Positions 16,841 to 24,873 of a stretch of DNA of 59,202 bases are shown here, one piece after another (positions within the stretch are counted from its first letter, which is position 1; each line of letters starts with the position of its first letter). The DNA comes from Candidatus Pullichristensenella stercorigallinarum (GTDB lineage: Bacteria > Bacillota > Clostridia > Christensenellales > Aristaeellaceae): the NCBI GenBank assembly GCA_018712945.1, contig DVFZ01000116.1:1-59202 (forward strand). Reading direction: 5' to 3'. The notes under the pieces were generated by a model, which ran no database searches, was not told the origin of the DNA, and saw only the letters and a program-made list of their open reading frames with translations. Position numbers and translations under genes: made by a program.

Positions 16841-17533
16841 ATGTATCGCAAGCTGAAAGAGCGCGTCTACGAGGCCAACATGGAACTGTTTCACCGCAAC
16901 CTGATCGTTTACACTTGGGGCAATGTGTCCGAGGTGGACCGCGAAAAGGGCGTCATGGCCATCAAGCCCAGCGGCGTGCCGTATGAGGAGCTCAAGCCGG
17001 AAATGATTGTCATTCAGTCGCTGGAAACGGGCGAAGTGCTTTCGGAGGGCTACCGCCCGTCTACGGACGCGCCCACCCATCTGGCCATGTACCGCGCCTT
17101 TGAAAAGATTGGCGGCATGGTGCATACCCACTCCACCTGCGCCACTGCCTGGGCGCAGGCCGGGCTGTCTATCCCCTGTATGGGCACTACGCACGCCGAT
17201 TACTTCTATGGCGATATTCCCGTCACCCGCTTCCTCACCCCTGAAGAGACCGAGGAAGACTATGAGGGCAATACCGGCAAAGTTATCATCGAGGCCTTCC
17301 AGGGCCGCGATCCGATGCATACCCCGGCGGTGCTGGCCAATGGCCACGGCCCCTTCACCTGGGGCAAAAACGGCGCGGATGCCGTCTACAACGCCGTGGT
17401 GCTGGAGGAACTTTCCAAAATGGCCCTGATGTCGCGCGCGCTCAAACCCTCCGTGGGTGAGTTGCCCCGCCACATTATTGACAAGCACTTTATGCGCAAG
17501 CACGGCCCCAACGCCTATTATGGCCAGAAATAG
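16841..17533 (+). CDS. araD: Class II aldolase family, L-ribulose-5-phosphate 4-epimerase-like
   Basis: Zinc enzyme that interconverts L-ribulose-5-phosphate and D-xylulose-5-phosphate, joining arabinose/ascorbate-type sugars to the pentose phosphate pathway. The 230 residues match AraD/UlaF/SgbE. Substrate loop GNVSEVDREKG (~27), IKPSGVPYEEL (~44), STDAPTHLAMYRAF (~75), zinc ligands HTHSTCATAWAQ (~95) and the distal ANGHGPFTWG (~170) are all present. AAGGAGGAG precedes the start. No araA/araB or transporter permease is nearby, so the sugar served is uncertain. It is followed by a terminator. Confidence 0.93.
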   Translation: MYRKLKERVYEANMELFHRNLIVYTWGNVSEVDREKGVMAIKPSGVPYEELKPEMIVIQSLETGEVLSEGYRPSTDAPTHLAMYRAFEKIGGMVHTHSTCATAWAQAGLSIPCMGTTHADYFYGDIPVTRFLTPEETEEDYEGNTGKVIIEAFQGRDPMHTPAVLANGHGPFTWGKNGADAVYNAVVLEELSKMALMSRALKPSVGELPRHIIDKHFMRKHGPNAYYGQK

Positions 17534-17638
17534 GGTTCCCTGGCGGGGGAAATAACCTGTTTTTGACAAGAATCGAACGTTGGATTTGGAAGGTTGCGCA
17601 ATTTGCTGGAGAAAGTCCCAACGCGGATTGGCTTCGTC

Positions 17639-17671
17639 GGGAACCTGCTGTAAAAGCGGGTTCCCGTTTTT
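17639..17671 (+). terminator. Terminator after araD
   Basis: GGGAACCTGCT (17639-17649) pairs with AGCGGGTTCCC (17655-17665, one G-T pair), followed by GTTTTTG. It lies ~105 bases after the araD stop. Confidence 0.85.
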
Positions 17672-17747
17672 GCGCGCTCGGCAAAGCCTCACAACCCCCT
17701 GAAAGGCAATTTTGGCGATTGCGCGAATGGCGGTTCCATTACCATTT

Positions 17748-17756
17748 TGTTATAAT
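17748..17756 (+). promoter_or_regulatory. Extended -10 promoter of the ABC ATPase gene
   Basis: TGTTATAAT (TATAAT 17751-17756) lies 50 bases upstream of the ATG. No good -35 is visible, consistent with an extended -10 promoter. Confidence 0.6.
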
Positions 17757-17806
17757 ATAAAGCACAGGAATGGGATCCCCACAATGTGGAAGGAGGATAA
17801 ATACGC

Positions 17807-18931
17807 ATGGCAAGCCTATCGCTTCGCAATATCTGGAAGGTCTATCCGGGCGATGTCACCGCCGTAAAGGACTTTAACTTGGAAATTGAGGATAAGGAAT
17901 TTGTAGTATTGGTCGGCCCGTCCGGGTGTGGAAAATCCACAACGCTGCGCATGGTCGCCGGCCTGGAAGAAATCACCAAGGGTGAACTGTACATTGACGG
18001 CAAACTGGTCAACAATGTCCTTCCCAAGGATCGTGATATCGCGATGGTCTTTCAGAGCTATGCGCTTTATCCGCATATGACCGTTTATAACAACATGGCC
18101 TTTGCCCTCAAGCTGCGCAAGACGCCCAAGGCGGAAATTGACCGCCGCGTGCGCGAGGCCGCGCAGATTCTGGGCATCGAGCAGCTTTTGAACCGCAAGC
18201 CTGCCGCTCTTTCCGGCGGTCAGCGCCAGCGCGTGGCCCTGGGCCGCGCCATTGTGCGCGAGCCGAAGGTGTTTTTGATGGACGAGCCTTTGTCCAACTT
18301 GGATGCAAAGCTGCGCGTACAGATGCGCACGGAGATCACCAAGCTGCACAAGCGCCTGCAAACCACGTTTATCTACGTTACCCACGACCAGACCGAGGCC
18401 ATGACCATGGGTACGCGCATCGTTTTGATGAAAGATGGCGTCATGCAACAGAACGATACGCCCCAGAACCTCTATGATTTCCCGGAAAACCTGTTTGTGG
18501 CGGGCTTTATCGGCACACCGCAGATGAACGTGTTCCGCGTGAGGCTGGAAAAGAGCATTGATGGCGTATACGCTGTGTTTGGCGAAAACCGCGTCAAGGT
18601 GCCCGCGGGCAAGCTGCAGCGCTTTACTTCGGACAGCTACATTGGCCGCGAGGTGTATATGGGCGTGCGCCCGGAGAACATACACGACGAGCAGGCGTTC
18701 CTGGCCGCTTCGCCGGACAGTATCATTGATGTATCGGTGGAGATCGTCGAGCTGATGGGATCGGAAACCTATCTCTATCTTTCTACTTCGGGCAAGGAGG
18801 ACAACATCGTCGCCCGTGTCGATCCGCGCTCTCCCGCCCGAGCCGGGGACAAAATCCCCGTGGCGCTGGACGCCAATCGCCTGCATTTCTTTGACATTGA
18901 AACCGAGAAAACCATCCTCAACCGGGTCTGA
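17807..18931 (+). CDS. ugpC: Sugar ABC transporter ATP-binding protein (MsmX/UgpC/MalK type)
   Basis: Cytosolic ATPase that powers carbohydrate ABC importers; in Bacillota one orphan copy often serves several permeases. The 374 residues show Walker [10 protein letters not shown] (~39-47), Q-loop [14 protein letters not shown], signature [15 protein letters not shown] (~137), Walker [16 protein letters not shown] (~157), H-loop [10 protein letters not shown], and a C-terminal OB/TOBE regulatory domain (from ~240). GGAAGGAGG precedes the ATG. It stands alone between two terminators with no permease or binding protein, as expected of a shared MsmX-type ATPase. Confidence 0.95.
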   Translation: MASLSLRNIWKVYPGDVTAVKDFNLEIEDKEFVVLVGPSGCGKSTTLRMVAGLEEITKGELYIDGKLVNNVLPKDRDIAMVFQSYALYPHMTVYNNMAFALKLRKTPKAEIDRRVREAAQILGIEQLLNRKPAALSGGQRQRVALGRAIVREPKVFLMDEPLSNLDAKLRVQMRTEITKLHKRLQTTFIYVTHDQTEAMTMGTRIVLMKDGVMQQNDTPQNLYDFPENLFVAGFIGTPQMNVFRVRLEKSIDGVYAVFGENRVKVPAGKLQRFTSDSYIGREVYMGVRPENIHDEQAFLAASPDSIIDVSVEIVELMGSETYLYLSTSGKEDNIVARVDPRSPARAGDKIPVALDANRLHFFDIETEKTILNRV

Positions 18932-18949
18932 CATGTCTGGGACACGAGG

Positions 18950-18976
18950 GCGGCGGGAGATCCCGCCGCTTTTTTG
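18950..18976 (+). terminator. Terminator after the ABC ATPase gene
   Basis: GCGGCGGG (18950-18957) pairs with CCCGCCGC (18962-18969) around AGAT, followed by TTTTTT. Confidence 0.93.
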
Positions 18977-18985
18977 TGCAACGAA

Positions 18986-19015
18986 GCCCCCTGCTTTGAG
19001 CAGGGGTTCCGGAGA
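18986..19015 (+). other. Hairpin motif, copy 1, upstream of a tiny ORF
   Basis: CCCCTGC (18988-18994) pairs with GCAGGGG (19000-19006) around TTTGA, directly followed by TTCCGGAGAG. The same layout recurs at 46563-46588 (loop TTGGA, then TTCGGGAAAT). Both copies begin only a few bases after a terminator T-run and both precede a short ORF. Confidence 0.5.
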
Positions 19016-19025
19016 GCTTATCGCT

Positions 19026-19112
19026 ATGCCCAGAATCATCAAACCACCGGATTTTCAACACCCGGAGCTGTTGCGCGAGCTGCAAACCGAATATAACCGC
19101 CGCATCGGTTAG
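19026..19112 (+). CDS. Possible 28-residue small protein
   Basis: Short ORF from ATG 19026 to TAG 19110-19112, with GGAGAG about nine bases before the start. The product is charged and probably helical (MPRIIKPPDFQHPELLRELQ is its first part) and has no membrane segment. It lies neatly between the ABC ATPase terminator and the next terminator, behind hairpin motif copy 1. I recognise no family. Coding status rests on the ribosome binding site and the compact fit only. Confidence 0.35.
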   Translation: MPRIIKPPDFQHPELLRELQTEYNRRIG

Positions 19113-19115
19113 ATA

Positions 19116-19156
19116 AAAAGCGCCGCCGTAAGCCAAATGCCTGCGGCGGCGCTTTT
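19116..19156. terminator. Bidirectional terminator between tiny ORF and degV
   Basis: AAAAGCGCCGCCG (19116-19128) pairs perfectly with CGGCGGCGCTTTT (19144-19156). It serves the tiny ORF on the plus strand and degV on the minus strand. Confidence 0.92.
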
Positions 19157-19168
19157 GCAGTAATCGGT

Positions 19169-20038
19169 TCAGCGGTTGTTTCCCCAGTAAAGGATGGCCA
19201 GCATGTCCGGGCCGGTATGCGCGCCGATGATGGGGCCGATGGGGGCGATGTGGATTTGCGCCTCGGGGAAATTCTGGGCCATTGTTTCGCGCAGAAGTTC
19301 CGCTTCGGCCGGGCAATCGCCGTGGCCAATGGCCACCATTTTGCCCATTTCGGGCGTCCAACCCTGGCGCATCAGGGAAAGCTGCGTCTCAATGGCCTTG
19401 CGGCGGCCGCGCGGCTTGCCCATCACCTGCAAATGGCCGGTATCGTCCACGTGCAAAAGGGGCTTGATCTGCAACGCCGTGCCAATCATCGCCACCGCGC
19501 CGGAAACGCGCCCGCCGTGACGCAGATGATCAAAGGTATCCACCGTGAACCAGTGACATACGCGCAGGCGGTTTTCCTTCACCCAGCTTGCCAGCTCCTC
19601 AATGCTCATGCCCTCGGCCTGTTTTTTCAGGGCCTCGCACAGCAAAAAGCCCTCGCCCACAGAGGCGCACAGCGTATCCACGCAGATGAGTTTGCGTTCC
19701 GGATACTCCTCTGCGAGTTCGCGCATGCACTGCCGCGCGCGTTCGATGGTTCCAGACAGGCCGGAGGAAAAGCACAGGTAGATGATATCCAGCCCAGCCT
19801 TGAGGCTCTTTTCAAACGCCTTTCTGTACACGAGGGGATTGATCTGCGATGTGGAGGCAAATTTGCCGGCGCGCTGCTCAGCATAGAACTGCTCCACCGT
19901 AAGGTCGCCGCCGGGGCCGTAGGTGCGGGGCCGGTCGCCCAGCATGACTTCCATGGGGATGATTTCTGCCTGGGGCAGCCCCTCCAACATGGAAGGACAG
20001 GTATCGGCCGTAGCGTCGCTATATATTTGATAGCTCAT
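19169..20038 (-). CDS. DegV family fatty-acid-binding protein
   Basis: DegV proteins (FakB type) present fatty acids to the kinase FakA for incorporation into phospholipid. The 289-residue length is normal. The N-terminal YQIYSDATADTCPSML holds the characteristic D-T/A-D segment, FASTSQINPLVYRKAF and LCFSSGLSGTIERARQ are the lipid head-group Thr/Ser motifs, and HGGRVSGAVAMIGTALQIKP is the hallmark of the family. It is last in the minus-strand set here but has its own promoter (20098-20127). No fakA-like kinase gene is nearby. Confidence 0.93.
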   Translation of the reverse strand: MSYQIYSDATADTCPSMLEGLPQAEIIPMEVMLGDRPRTYGPGGDLTVEQFYAEQRAGKFASTSQINPLVYRKAFEKSLKAGLDIIYLCFSSGLSGTIERARQCMRELAEEYPERKLICVDTLCASVGEGFLLCEALKKQAEGMSIEELASWVKENRLRVCHWFTVDTFDHLRHGGRVSGAVAMIGTALQIKPLLHVDDTGHLQVMGKPRGRRKAIETQLSLMRQGWTPEMGKMVAIGHGDCPAEAELLRETMAQNFPEAQIHIAPIGPIIGAHTGPDMLAILYWGNNR

Positions 20039-20097
20039 GCAAAAAATCCTCGCCTTCTTTGGTGAAGTGCGGACGCATCCGCAAGGAAACTACAGAC

Positions 20098-20127
20098 ATT
20101 ATAGTGGAGGCCACGTAGCCCTGTCAA
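20098..20127 (-). promoter_or_regulatory. Promoter of degV
   Basis: Minus-strand TTGACA (20127-20122), 18-base spacer and TATAAT (20103-20098), both perfect hexamers, 60 bases before the degV start. Confidence 0.85.
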
Positions 20128-20151
20128 TCACAATATGGGAAAACTGCAGCT

Positions 20152-20532
20152 TCAGGCCATCAGCTCTACGCGGTTGCCCTCCGGATCGAGCACACAGCTT
20201 TCGTAATAGCCGTCGCCCGTCACGCGCGGGCCGCTTTCCACCGTGCAGCCAGCATTTCGCAAACGTTCCGCCGCCGCGTCCACGGCCTCTCTGCTTCCCA
20301 GGGCAAAGCACAGGTGCGCCCAGCCCTCGCGCAGCGCTGTGCCGCCGGGCAGGGCGTCCGGCCGCTGCATCAGCTCCATGCGCGCGCCTCCATCAAACGT
20401 GAGAAAGTAGGTGCGCAGTCCGGTGCGGGGGTTGTGGTAAAGCTCGCCGGACACTGCGCCAAAGTGGGCGATATAGAAGTCGCGCATGGCCTCCAAATCG
20501 CGCACACAAAGGGCGATATGGTCAATCTGCAT
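20152..20532 (-). CDS. VOC/glyoxalase family protein
   Basis: A 126-residue vicinal-oxygen-chelate protein. MQIDHIALCVRDLEAMRDFY at the start and HLCFALGSREAVDAAAERL then YESCVLDPEGNRVEL at the end are the paired beta-alpha-beta-beta-beta modules with metal ligands His5, His (in AHLCFAL) and Glu near the C-terminus. Glyoxalase I is the best-known relative, but the family includes many activities. ATG 20532 is chosen because AGGAGG precedes it; longer upstream reading would overlap DUF624 fully. It overlaps the DUF624 gene by 11 bases, so the two are co-translated. Confidence 0.88.
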   Translation of the reverse strand: MQIDHIALCVRDLEAMRDFYIAHFGAVSGELYHNPRTGLRTYFLTFDGGARMELMQRPDALPGGTALREGWAHLCFALGSREAVDAAAERLRNAGCTVESGPRVTGDGYYESCVLDPEGNRVELMA

Positions 20533-21460
20533 CAAGAAGATCCTCCTCTTGCGGCGGGGGCGTTTGTGAGCGCATGCCGATATTGACAGGCGCGCCGATG
20601 TGAATATTGATGAACTCTTCGCATACGGCGTTGGCGAGCGAAGCATATAAGAGCCGGTTTAAAGCCAAGCCAAACACCATGTAGAAAAAGCCGCCAACAG
20701 TAAGAAGGAATGCCGCCTGCTCGGGGGAGAATACAAACACCGCCGCCATTGCTAGCGGCAAAGCCAGCGTCAAAAGCCGTATGCCCAGAAACAGCGGCAA
20801 CTTGCCCAACGCCAGGCGCAGGGCGTTTCCCAACAACTGGCGCAACGTCAGGCGGTAGGTGACCATAAGCGTGTAGAGCACTTGCAGCATCAACAGCCAT
20901 ACCAGCACTGCCATAAAGATGATGATTTCGGGAATGACGAACAAAAAGCTCACGCTTTCGGCCATCTGTGCGTAAAAGCGCCACAAAAGCAGCGCCAGTA
21001 CCGGCAGCGCGCCGGTAACAGTGCTAACAAATAGGGCCTGCTTCCAGTTTTTGCGCGCGTGTTCGACGAAATCGCTGAACATAAAGCTGTGTTGGCCACG
21101 CGCCCAGTTGCGCGAAACGTAGCTTGCGCCCGCCGTAGCCGGCCCAGTGATGGCCACCAGTGGCCAAAGAATGAGCAGCCAGGTAAACAGAAGCTGGAGT
21201 ACCTGAGCGCTCATGTCCGCGCCCTCCGGGGCGGAGACGATCACCTGCACCAGCGTGAGCATATTTATGCCCGACCAGATCACAGCGGGCAGCCAGAACA
21301 AAAGATAAAACAGGTTTAGCCCCACCATGGAGCTCCAGCGAATCTTCAGCGAATCGAAAAACAGCTTTACGCGCGTATCCGGCAAATCTTCAGGCCGGAA
21401 GTCCCGGTTCGGCGCGCGATTGAAACGCTCCGCGCCGAATACTTTGGAAAAAAAGCTCAT
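20522..21460 (-). CDS. DUF624 (YesV-like) multi-pass membrane protein
   Basis: A 312-residue membrane protein with about six helices (for example GLNLFYLLFWLPAVIWSGI ~48, LQLLFTWLLILWPLVAITG ~88, and IIIFMAVLVWLLMLQVLYTL ~180). The N-terminal soluble segment and GPATAGASYVSRNWARG (~105) are typical of DUF624/YesV proteins, which in Bacillota usually accompany sugar ABC transporters or glycoside hydrolases; here it sits with a VOC protein instead. GGAGG lies before ATG 21460 and a TGTTATAAT promoter just upstream. Molecular function of the family is unknown. Confidence 0.85.
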   Translation of the reverse strand: MSFFSKVFGAERFNRAPNRDFRPEDLPDTRVKLFFDSLKIRWSSMVGLNLFYLLFWLPAVIWSGINMLTLVQVIVSAPEGADMSAQVLQLLFTWLLILWPLVAITGPATAGASYVSRNWARGQHSFMFSDFVEHARKNWKQALFVSTVTGALPVLALLLWRFYAQMAESVSFLFVIPEIIIFMAVLVWLLMLQVLYTLMVTYRLTLRQLLGNALRLALGKLPLFLGIRLLTLALPLAMAAVFVFSPEQAAFLLTVGGFFYMVFGLALNRLLYASLANAVCEEFINIHIGAPVNIGMRSQTPPPQEEDLLDAD

Positions 21461-21482
21461 GTATATGCCTCCTGTACCCTCT

Positions 21483-21491
21483 ATTATAACA
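21483..21491 (-). promoter_or_regulatory. Extended -10 element in front of the DUF624 gene
   Basis: Minus-strand TGTTATAAT, with TATAAT at 21488-21483, 23 bases before the start codon. No convincing -35. Confidence 0.5.
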
Positions 21492-21613
21492 GACTGGCGC
21501 GCCGTTGGGAAGGGATGGCGGCAAAATTGCGGGCGGCCAGCCATTAGAAGCGATGAGCGCGCGGCATAGCGTCGATGGCCAGCCGCGCGCCCATGTCCGC
21601 GCGCAGGATGCTT

Positions 21614-21712
21614 AAAAAAACAAATATCAGCGGACGTTTTCGTCCTGACGCGGTTTTGCTTCGGCGGGGGTTCTGCAACTCCCTTCACCCAATCGCTTCA
21701 GGACGAAGAATT
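21614..21712 (-). ncRNA. Candidate structured leader or small RNA with switchable stems
   Basis: Read on the minus strand, a TATAAT (21724-21719) is followed within ~12 bases by TTCGTCCTGAAGCG (21707-21694), a ~41-base core, and CGCGTCAGGACGAA (21652-21639), which closes a 14-base stem with one mismatch. The 3' arm can instead form the hairpin GGACG-AAAA-CGTCC (21645-21632), extended by TCA/TGA-type pairs, followed by a T-rich tail (TTTGTTTTTTT, 21624-21614). So an outer stem and a terminator compete for the same bases, as in an attenuator. It lies between greA and the DUF624 gene. I match it to no riboswitch class. Confidence 0.4.
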
Positions 21713-21748
21713 CACTCCATTATATTTATTTTTGAAGCGCATATAGTA

Positions 21749-22249
21749 TCAAAAACTGCTGATGGGCAGGCTTTCGTCGTCCTTTCCTTTTTCAATGGAG
21801 ACGATCTCCACACAGTAGCGCCCGGTTTCGGCCTCCACCCAAGCCTGCTGGCCCACCTTGCGGCCCATCACGGCCTTTCCCAGCGGCGATTCCTTGCTGA
21901 TCAAGCCCTTGAGGGCGTCCTGCCTGAGCGTGGTTACCAGGCGGATGGTTTCGGTTTCGCCGTCCTCGGGATAGCGAATGGTCACTGTGTCAAACAGCCC
22001 GGCCACATCCGCTGGGCTGTCGGTGGAGATGACTTTGGCCGTAGCCACCATGCGCTTGAGATACCGCAGGCGGCTGTCGCAACGGCGCTGCTCCTGCTTG
22101 GCGGCTTTGTATTCGTAATTCTCGCTCAAATCTCCGAAGGCGCGCGCGGTCTTGACATCCTCCATGATCTTCGGGCGCAAAACCGTGGTGCGGTAGTGGA
22201 TTTCCTCCTGCATTTTGCGTATATCGACTTCCGTCAGTTCGTCATACAT
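21749..22249 (-). CDS. greA: Transcription elongation factor GreA
   Basis: Binds the RNA polymerase secondary channel and stimulates cleavage of backtracked RNA. The 166-residue protein has an N-terminal antiparallel coiled coil (~1-80) with the tip motif ARAFGDLSENYEYKAAK, carrying the acidic residues, and a C-terminal FKBP-like domain containing ISKESPLGKAVMGRKVG. ATG 22249 follows AAGGAGG; an in-frame upstream extension has no such site. The N-terminus (MYDELTEVDIRKMQEEI) is a little divergent from textbook GreA but the length and motifs fit. Confidence 0.93.
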   Translation of the reverse strand: MYDELTEVDIRKMQEEIHYRTTVLRPKIMEDVKTARAFGDLSENYEYKAAKQEQRRCDSRLRYLKRMVATAKVISTDSPADVAGLFDTVTIRYPEDGETETIRLVTTLRQDALKGLISKESPLGKAVMGRKVGQQAWVEAETGRYCVEIVSIEKGKDDESLPISSF

Positions 22250-22282
22250 GGCGCATCCTCCTTTCCGCGTCTGCATTGCGCT

Positions 22283-22311
22283 ATTGTAGCACGTTTGCAG
22301 AGCGAAAGCAA
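22283..22311 (-). promoter_or_regulatory. Promoter of greA
   Basis: Minus-strand TTGCTT (22311-22306), 17-base spacer, TACAAT (22288-22283), 34 bases before the start codon. Confidence 0.6.
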
Positions 22312-22801
22312 GCGCAGAGCGGTGAATTCGCGCTTTAAGTGCATTCCTTGCCACGCAGAAGCTTCAAATCCGCGGTCAGGATATCCGGGAAGATACGCTG
22401 TAATTGCTTTGTTGGCCGTGATTTGCGCCATCGCGCAGCGGTATCCGCAAAATCCCCACAGGTATAGACAGCTTTGTGCATATGACGGGATTGTTTCCGA
22501 AGCTATTCGTGGAAGGTCTGTATTGTTGCGCAAAAGCACAGTATGCTCCTCCAGAGCGGCATAGAACGGGGCATAGCCATGCTTGTTCCGAGCGTTCACG
22601 ATGAAACCGCGCGCCGAAAGCCAGCGCGCGGTTTCAAAGCGGCCGTAAAGGGAGATGTTAAGTCAGTAAAGACCTTCCGCCCCGGTAAACGTGTTTTCCA
22701 TGCAGGCGGCGATTTCCCGATTTGTCATGCTTAGGGCGATATTCTCAAGGTTCCTTCGCGTCTGCCTTTTTGCGGAACGCTTTTTCGGGCATACGAAAGG
22801 A
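22312..22801. other. Intergenic region between greA and the glycyl radical operon
   Basis: About 490 bases with no gene I can support. It holds a terminator-like hairpin at 22603-22635. A minus-strand open frame of 121 codons (22234-22599) crosses the greA promoter and start and resembles nothing. On the minus strand around 22740-22675 an ATG-initiated 21-codon frame, TNREIAACMENTFTGAEGLY, ends in a stop; it looks protein-like and could be the tail of a decayed gene, but I cannot name it. Confidence 0.4.
22603..22635. terminator. Hairpin, probable terminator
   Basis: GAAACCGCGCGC (22603-22614) pairs perfectly with GCGCGCGGTTTC (22624-22635). No long T-run follows on either strand. It probably ends transcription from the flanking minus-strand operon or a small unseen unit. 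Confidence 0.6.
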
Positions 22802-22824
22802 GACGCGGCCGGAAAGACCGCGTC
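22802..22824 (-). terminator. Terminator-like hairpin after the glycyl radical enzyme gene
   Basis: GACGCGG (22802-22808) pairs with CCGCGTC (22818-22824), ten bases beyond the stop on the minus strand; a short pyrimidine-rich tail follows. Confidence 0.65.
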
Positions 22825-22833
22825 CCCTTATGG

Positions 22834-24873
22834 TTAAATGCTGTACGACGTCCTGGCGATGATCTGGTCCTGATACATCCGGTCGAGTTGCACAAAGTGG
22901 CCGCTCCATCCCCACACGCGCACGATGAGTTGACGGTGCTTCTCGGGGTGCTTCTGCGCGTCAATGAGCGTATCGCGGTTGACGGCGTTGAGCTGGAGCT
23001 GGTGCCCACCCAGCAGGATGAACGTGCGCACCAACTGGGCGACTTTCTTTACGCCCTCCTCATTGCGGAACACCGTATCGTGCAACTCCAGCGTCAGGGG
23101 GCCGCCGTTGATGGTGTCCTTGAGCGAGGGACGGGCAAAGGCGCGGATGACCGACAGCGGGCCGGCGTCCGAAAGCATCAGCGAGGGGGAGAAGTTCGCC
23201 GGCAGGCGCTCGCCAAAGCGCCGTCCGTCCGCGGTTGCGCCCAGATGGTCGGCGTGCCATACATAGTACATCGCCGAACCGGTGCCAGCGCGGAAGATGC
23301 CGCCGCGTTCATTGTGAATGCCCTTGAGCGAGGCGGCAAATGCCTCCAGCAGCCAATCGGCCAGCTCGTCGCATTCCTCGTCGCGGCCCATCTTCGGGGC
23401 GCGCGTACGCAGCGCATGCAGAAGCTGGGCGTCGGAGGCGAAGTCCTCGTCCATGTCCTTCAAAAGCTGCGCGGGCGTGATGCTCTTTTCCTCAAACACG
23501 AACTTGCGCACCGCCGCCAGCGCGTCCACGGCGTTGGCCAGGCCGGAGCCATGGATGCCGTAGTTGTTGTACTTCGCGCCTTCGCTGATATCATGGCCGG
23601 TGGTCAGGCAGTCGGTCATCAGCACGCTCTGCCACGGCGCGGGCTCGATGAAGATATTCTTGACGCCATCGGTGATCTCCTTGGCCTTGCGGTTCAGAAC
23701 TTCCACCACACGGCCCTGGAAGTCGGCAAAGTCCTTGGCGCCGGCAAGGCCGTTTTCGCAGGCTTCGCGCACCACTTCCGCCAGCGGCATGGCGCCGATG
23801 TTGGGAATGTCTATCGCCACGCCAGGCACGATGAACTCCCAGCAGGCGGCTACGGTGTAGTTGCGCGCGTCTTCAAGGTCGTAGCCAAGCTTGACCAGGC
23901 CAGGAATGACCACATCGTCGTTGGCGTACTGGGGGAAGCCCAGGCCCTGCTTGGTGAGCTTGGTGCAGTATTCGTACACTTCCAAGGGCGTATCCTTGTT
24001 TACGCGCAGGTTGATTTTCGGGTCGATGCGGCGCATTTCCAGGCTGGCGGTCAGGCACAGGCCGGTGAGGACGTTGCTGGCGTCGTTTCCGTCCTTGTCG
24101 CAGCCGCCCAGCATCAGGCTCTGGCCGTTGTCGCCCTGCTGCATGCCGGTATAAAGGTCGCTGTCGCGGTTGAAGGTGAGGAAGAACTCCTCAAGCAGCT
24201 CCAGCGCTTCCTCATTGGTCATGCCCTTGTCAAGGTCGGCCTTCAGATAGGGCCACATGTACTGGTCAAAACGCCCCACGGTGTTGTGGTAGACGTTCGA
24301 AGCCCACAGCGACAGATGCAGCATGCGGAACATGCGCAGGGCGTTCAGGAAATCCTTCGCGCCATAACGCATGGCGTCCTTGAGGCCCGCGCCGTCCGGC
24401 ATGGCGTCGGCATAACGGTCGGCAAAGGCAATCACCGCGTCGATGGTTTCAATGGCAGCTTCGAGGAAGTCGAGGTCGCCGCGGCCCTCTGCCATCGTCT
24501 TTTCCGCGCGGGCGCGGCGGGCAAGCAGGCCTTCGCGCAGAACGCCTTCAAAGTCCGAGGAAATGTTGCACACGCGGCCCTGCTCATGCATGAAATGGCC
24601 GGCAAAAATGCGTTCCTTTTCGCCATCGGCGTAGATATCGGGGAATTCGGGAATGGTGCGGATGCCGGGGATGCGCTCATCCTCGCGCACGCAAACGCGC
24701 TCGTTTTCCAGCAGCAAACGCAGCCGGAGAGCGGCGCGCTTTACCAAGGGCAGATCTTCGCGCTGGATTTGCGCGCGGATCCCTTCCAGCGTTTGCGCAT
24801 CAAGCGGCATGCGCAATGCCTTGTGTTCGCCTTCGACGATCCATTGAAGCAACGTATTGATTCTCTCAGTCAT
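22834..24873 (-). CDS. Glycyl radical enzyme of unassigned substrate (PFL-like family)
   Basis: Oxygen-sensitive radical enzyme related to pyruvate formate-lyase. The 679 residues are shorter than the usual 750-850. The C-terminal radical motif is RVWGWSGHFVQL (R652-L663; radical Gly655) followed by QDQIIARTSY. The active-site cysteine is Cys344 in TVAACWEFIVPG. Known dehydratase-type members carry Gly-Cys-Val-Glu-Pro and pyruvate formate-lyase has Cys-Cys-Val-Ser; here it is Ala-Cys-Trp-Glu-Phe, keeping the Cys-x-Glu spacing typical of dehydratases and eliminases. The start shares ATGA with the activase stop. A LacI-type regulator is divergent. Annotating this as formate acetyltransferase would be unsafe. 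Confidence 0.88.
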   Translation of the reverse strand: MTERINTLLQWIVEGEHKALRMPLDAQTLEGIRAQIQREDLPLVKRAALRLRLLLENERVCVREDERIPGIRTIPEFPDIYADGEKERIFAGHFMHEQGRVCNISSDFEGVLREGLLARRARAEKTMAEGRGDLDFLEAAIETIDAVIAFADRYADAMPDGAGLKDAMRYGAKDFLNALRMFRMLHLSLWASNVYHNTVGRFDQYMWPYLKADLDKGMTNEEALELLEEFFLTFNRDSDLYTGMQQGDNGQSLMLGGCDKDGNDASNVLTGLCLTASLEMRRIDPKINLRVNKDTPLEVYEYCTKLTKQGLGFPQYANDDVVIPGLVKLGYDLEDARNYTVAACWEFIVPGVAIDIPNIGAMPLAEVVREACENGLAGAKDFADFQGRVVEVLNRKAKEITDGVKNIFIEPAPWQSVLMTDCLTTGHDISEGAKYNNYGIHGSGLANAVDALAAVRKFVFEEKSITPAQLLKDMDEDFASDAQLLHALRTRAPKMGRDEECDELADWLLEAFAASLKGIHNERGGIFRAGTGSAMYYVWHADHLGATADGRRFGERLPANFSPSLMLSDAGPLSVIRAFARPSLKDTINGGPLTLELHDTVFRNEEGVKKVAQLVRTFILLGGHQLQLNAVNRDTLIDAQKHPEKHRQLIVRVWGWSGHFVQLDRMYQDQIIARTSYSI

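Noticed and set aside
21639-21707. Possible cobalamin or glycine riboswitch
   Set aside because: Only short likenesses; the conserved B12-box and the glycine-type tandem core are missing, so I list it as unclassified.
22234-22599. 121-codon minus-strand frame upstream of greA
   Set aside because: Covers the greA promoter, ribosome binding site and start; no family likeness.
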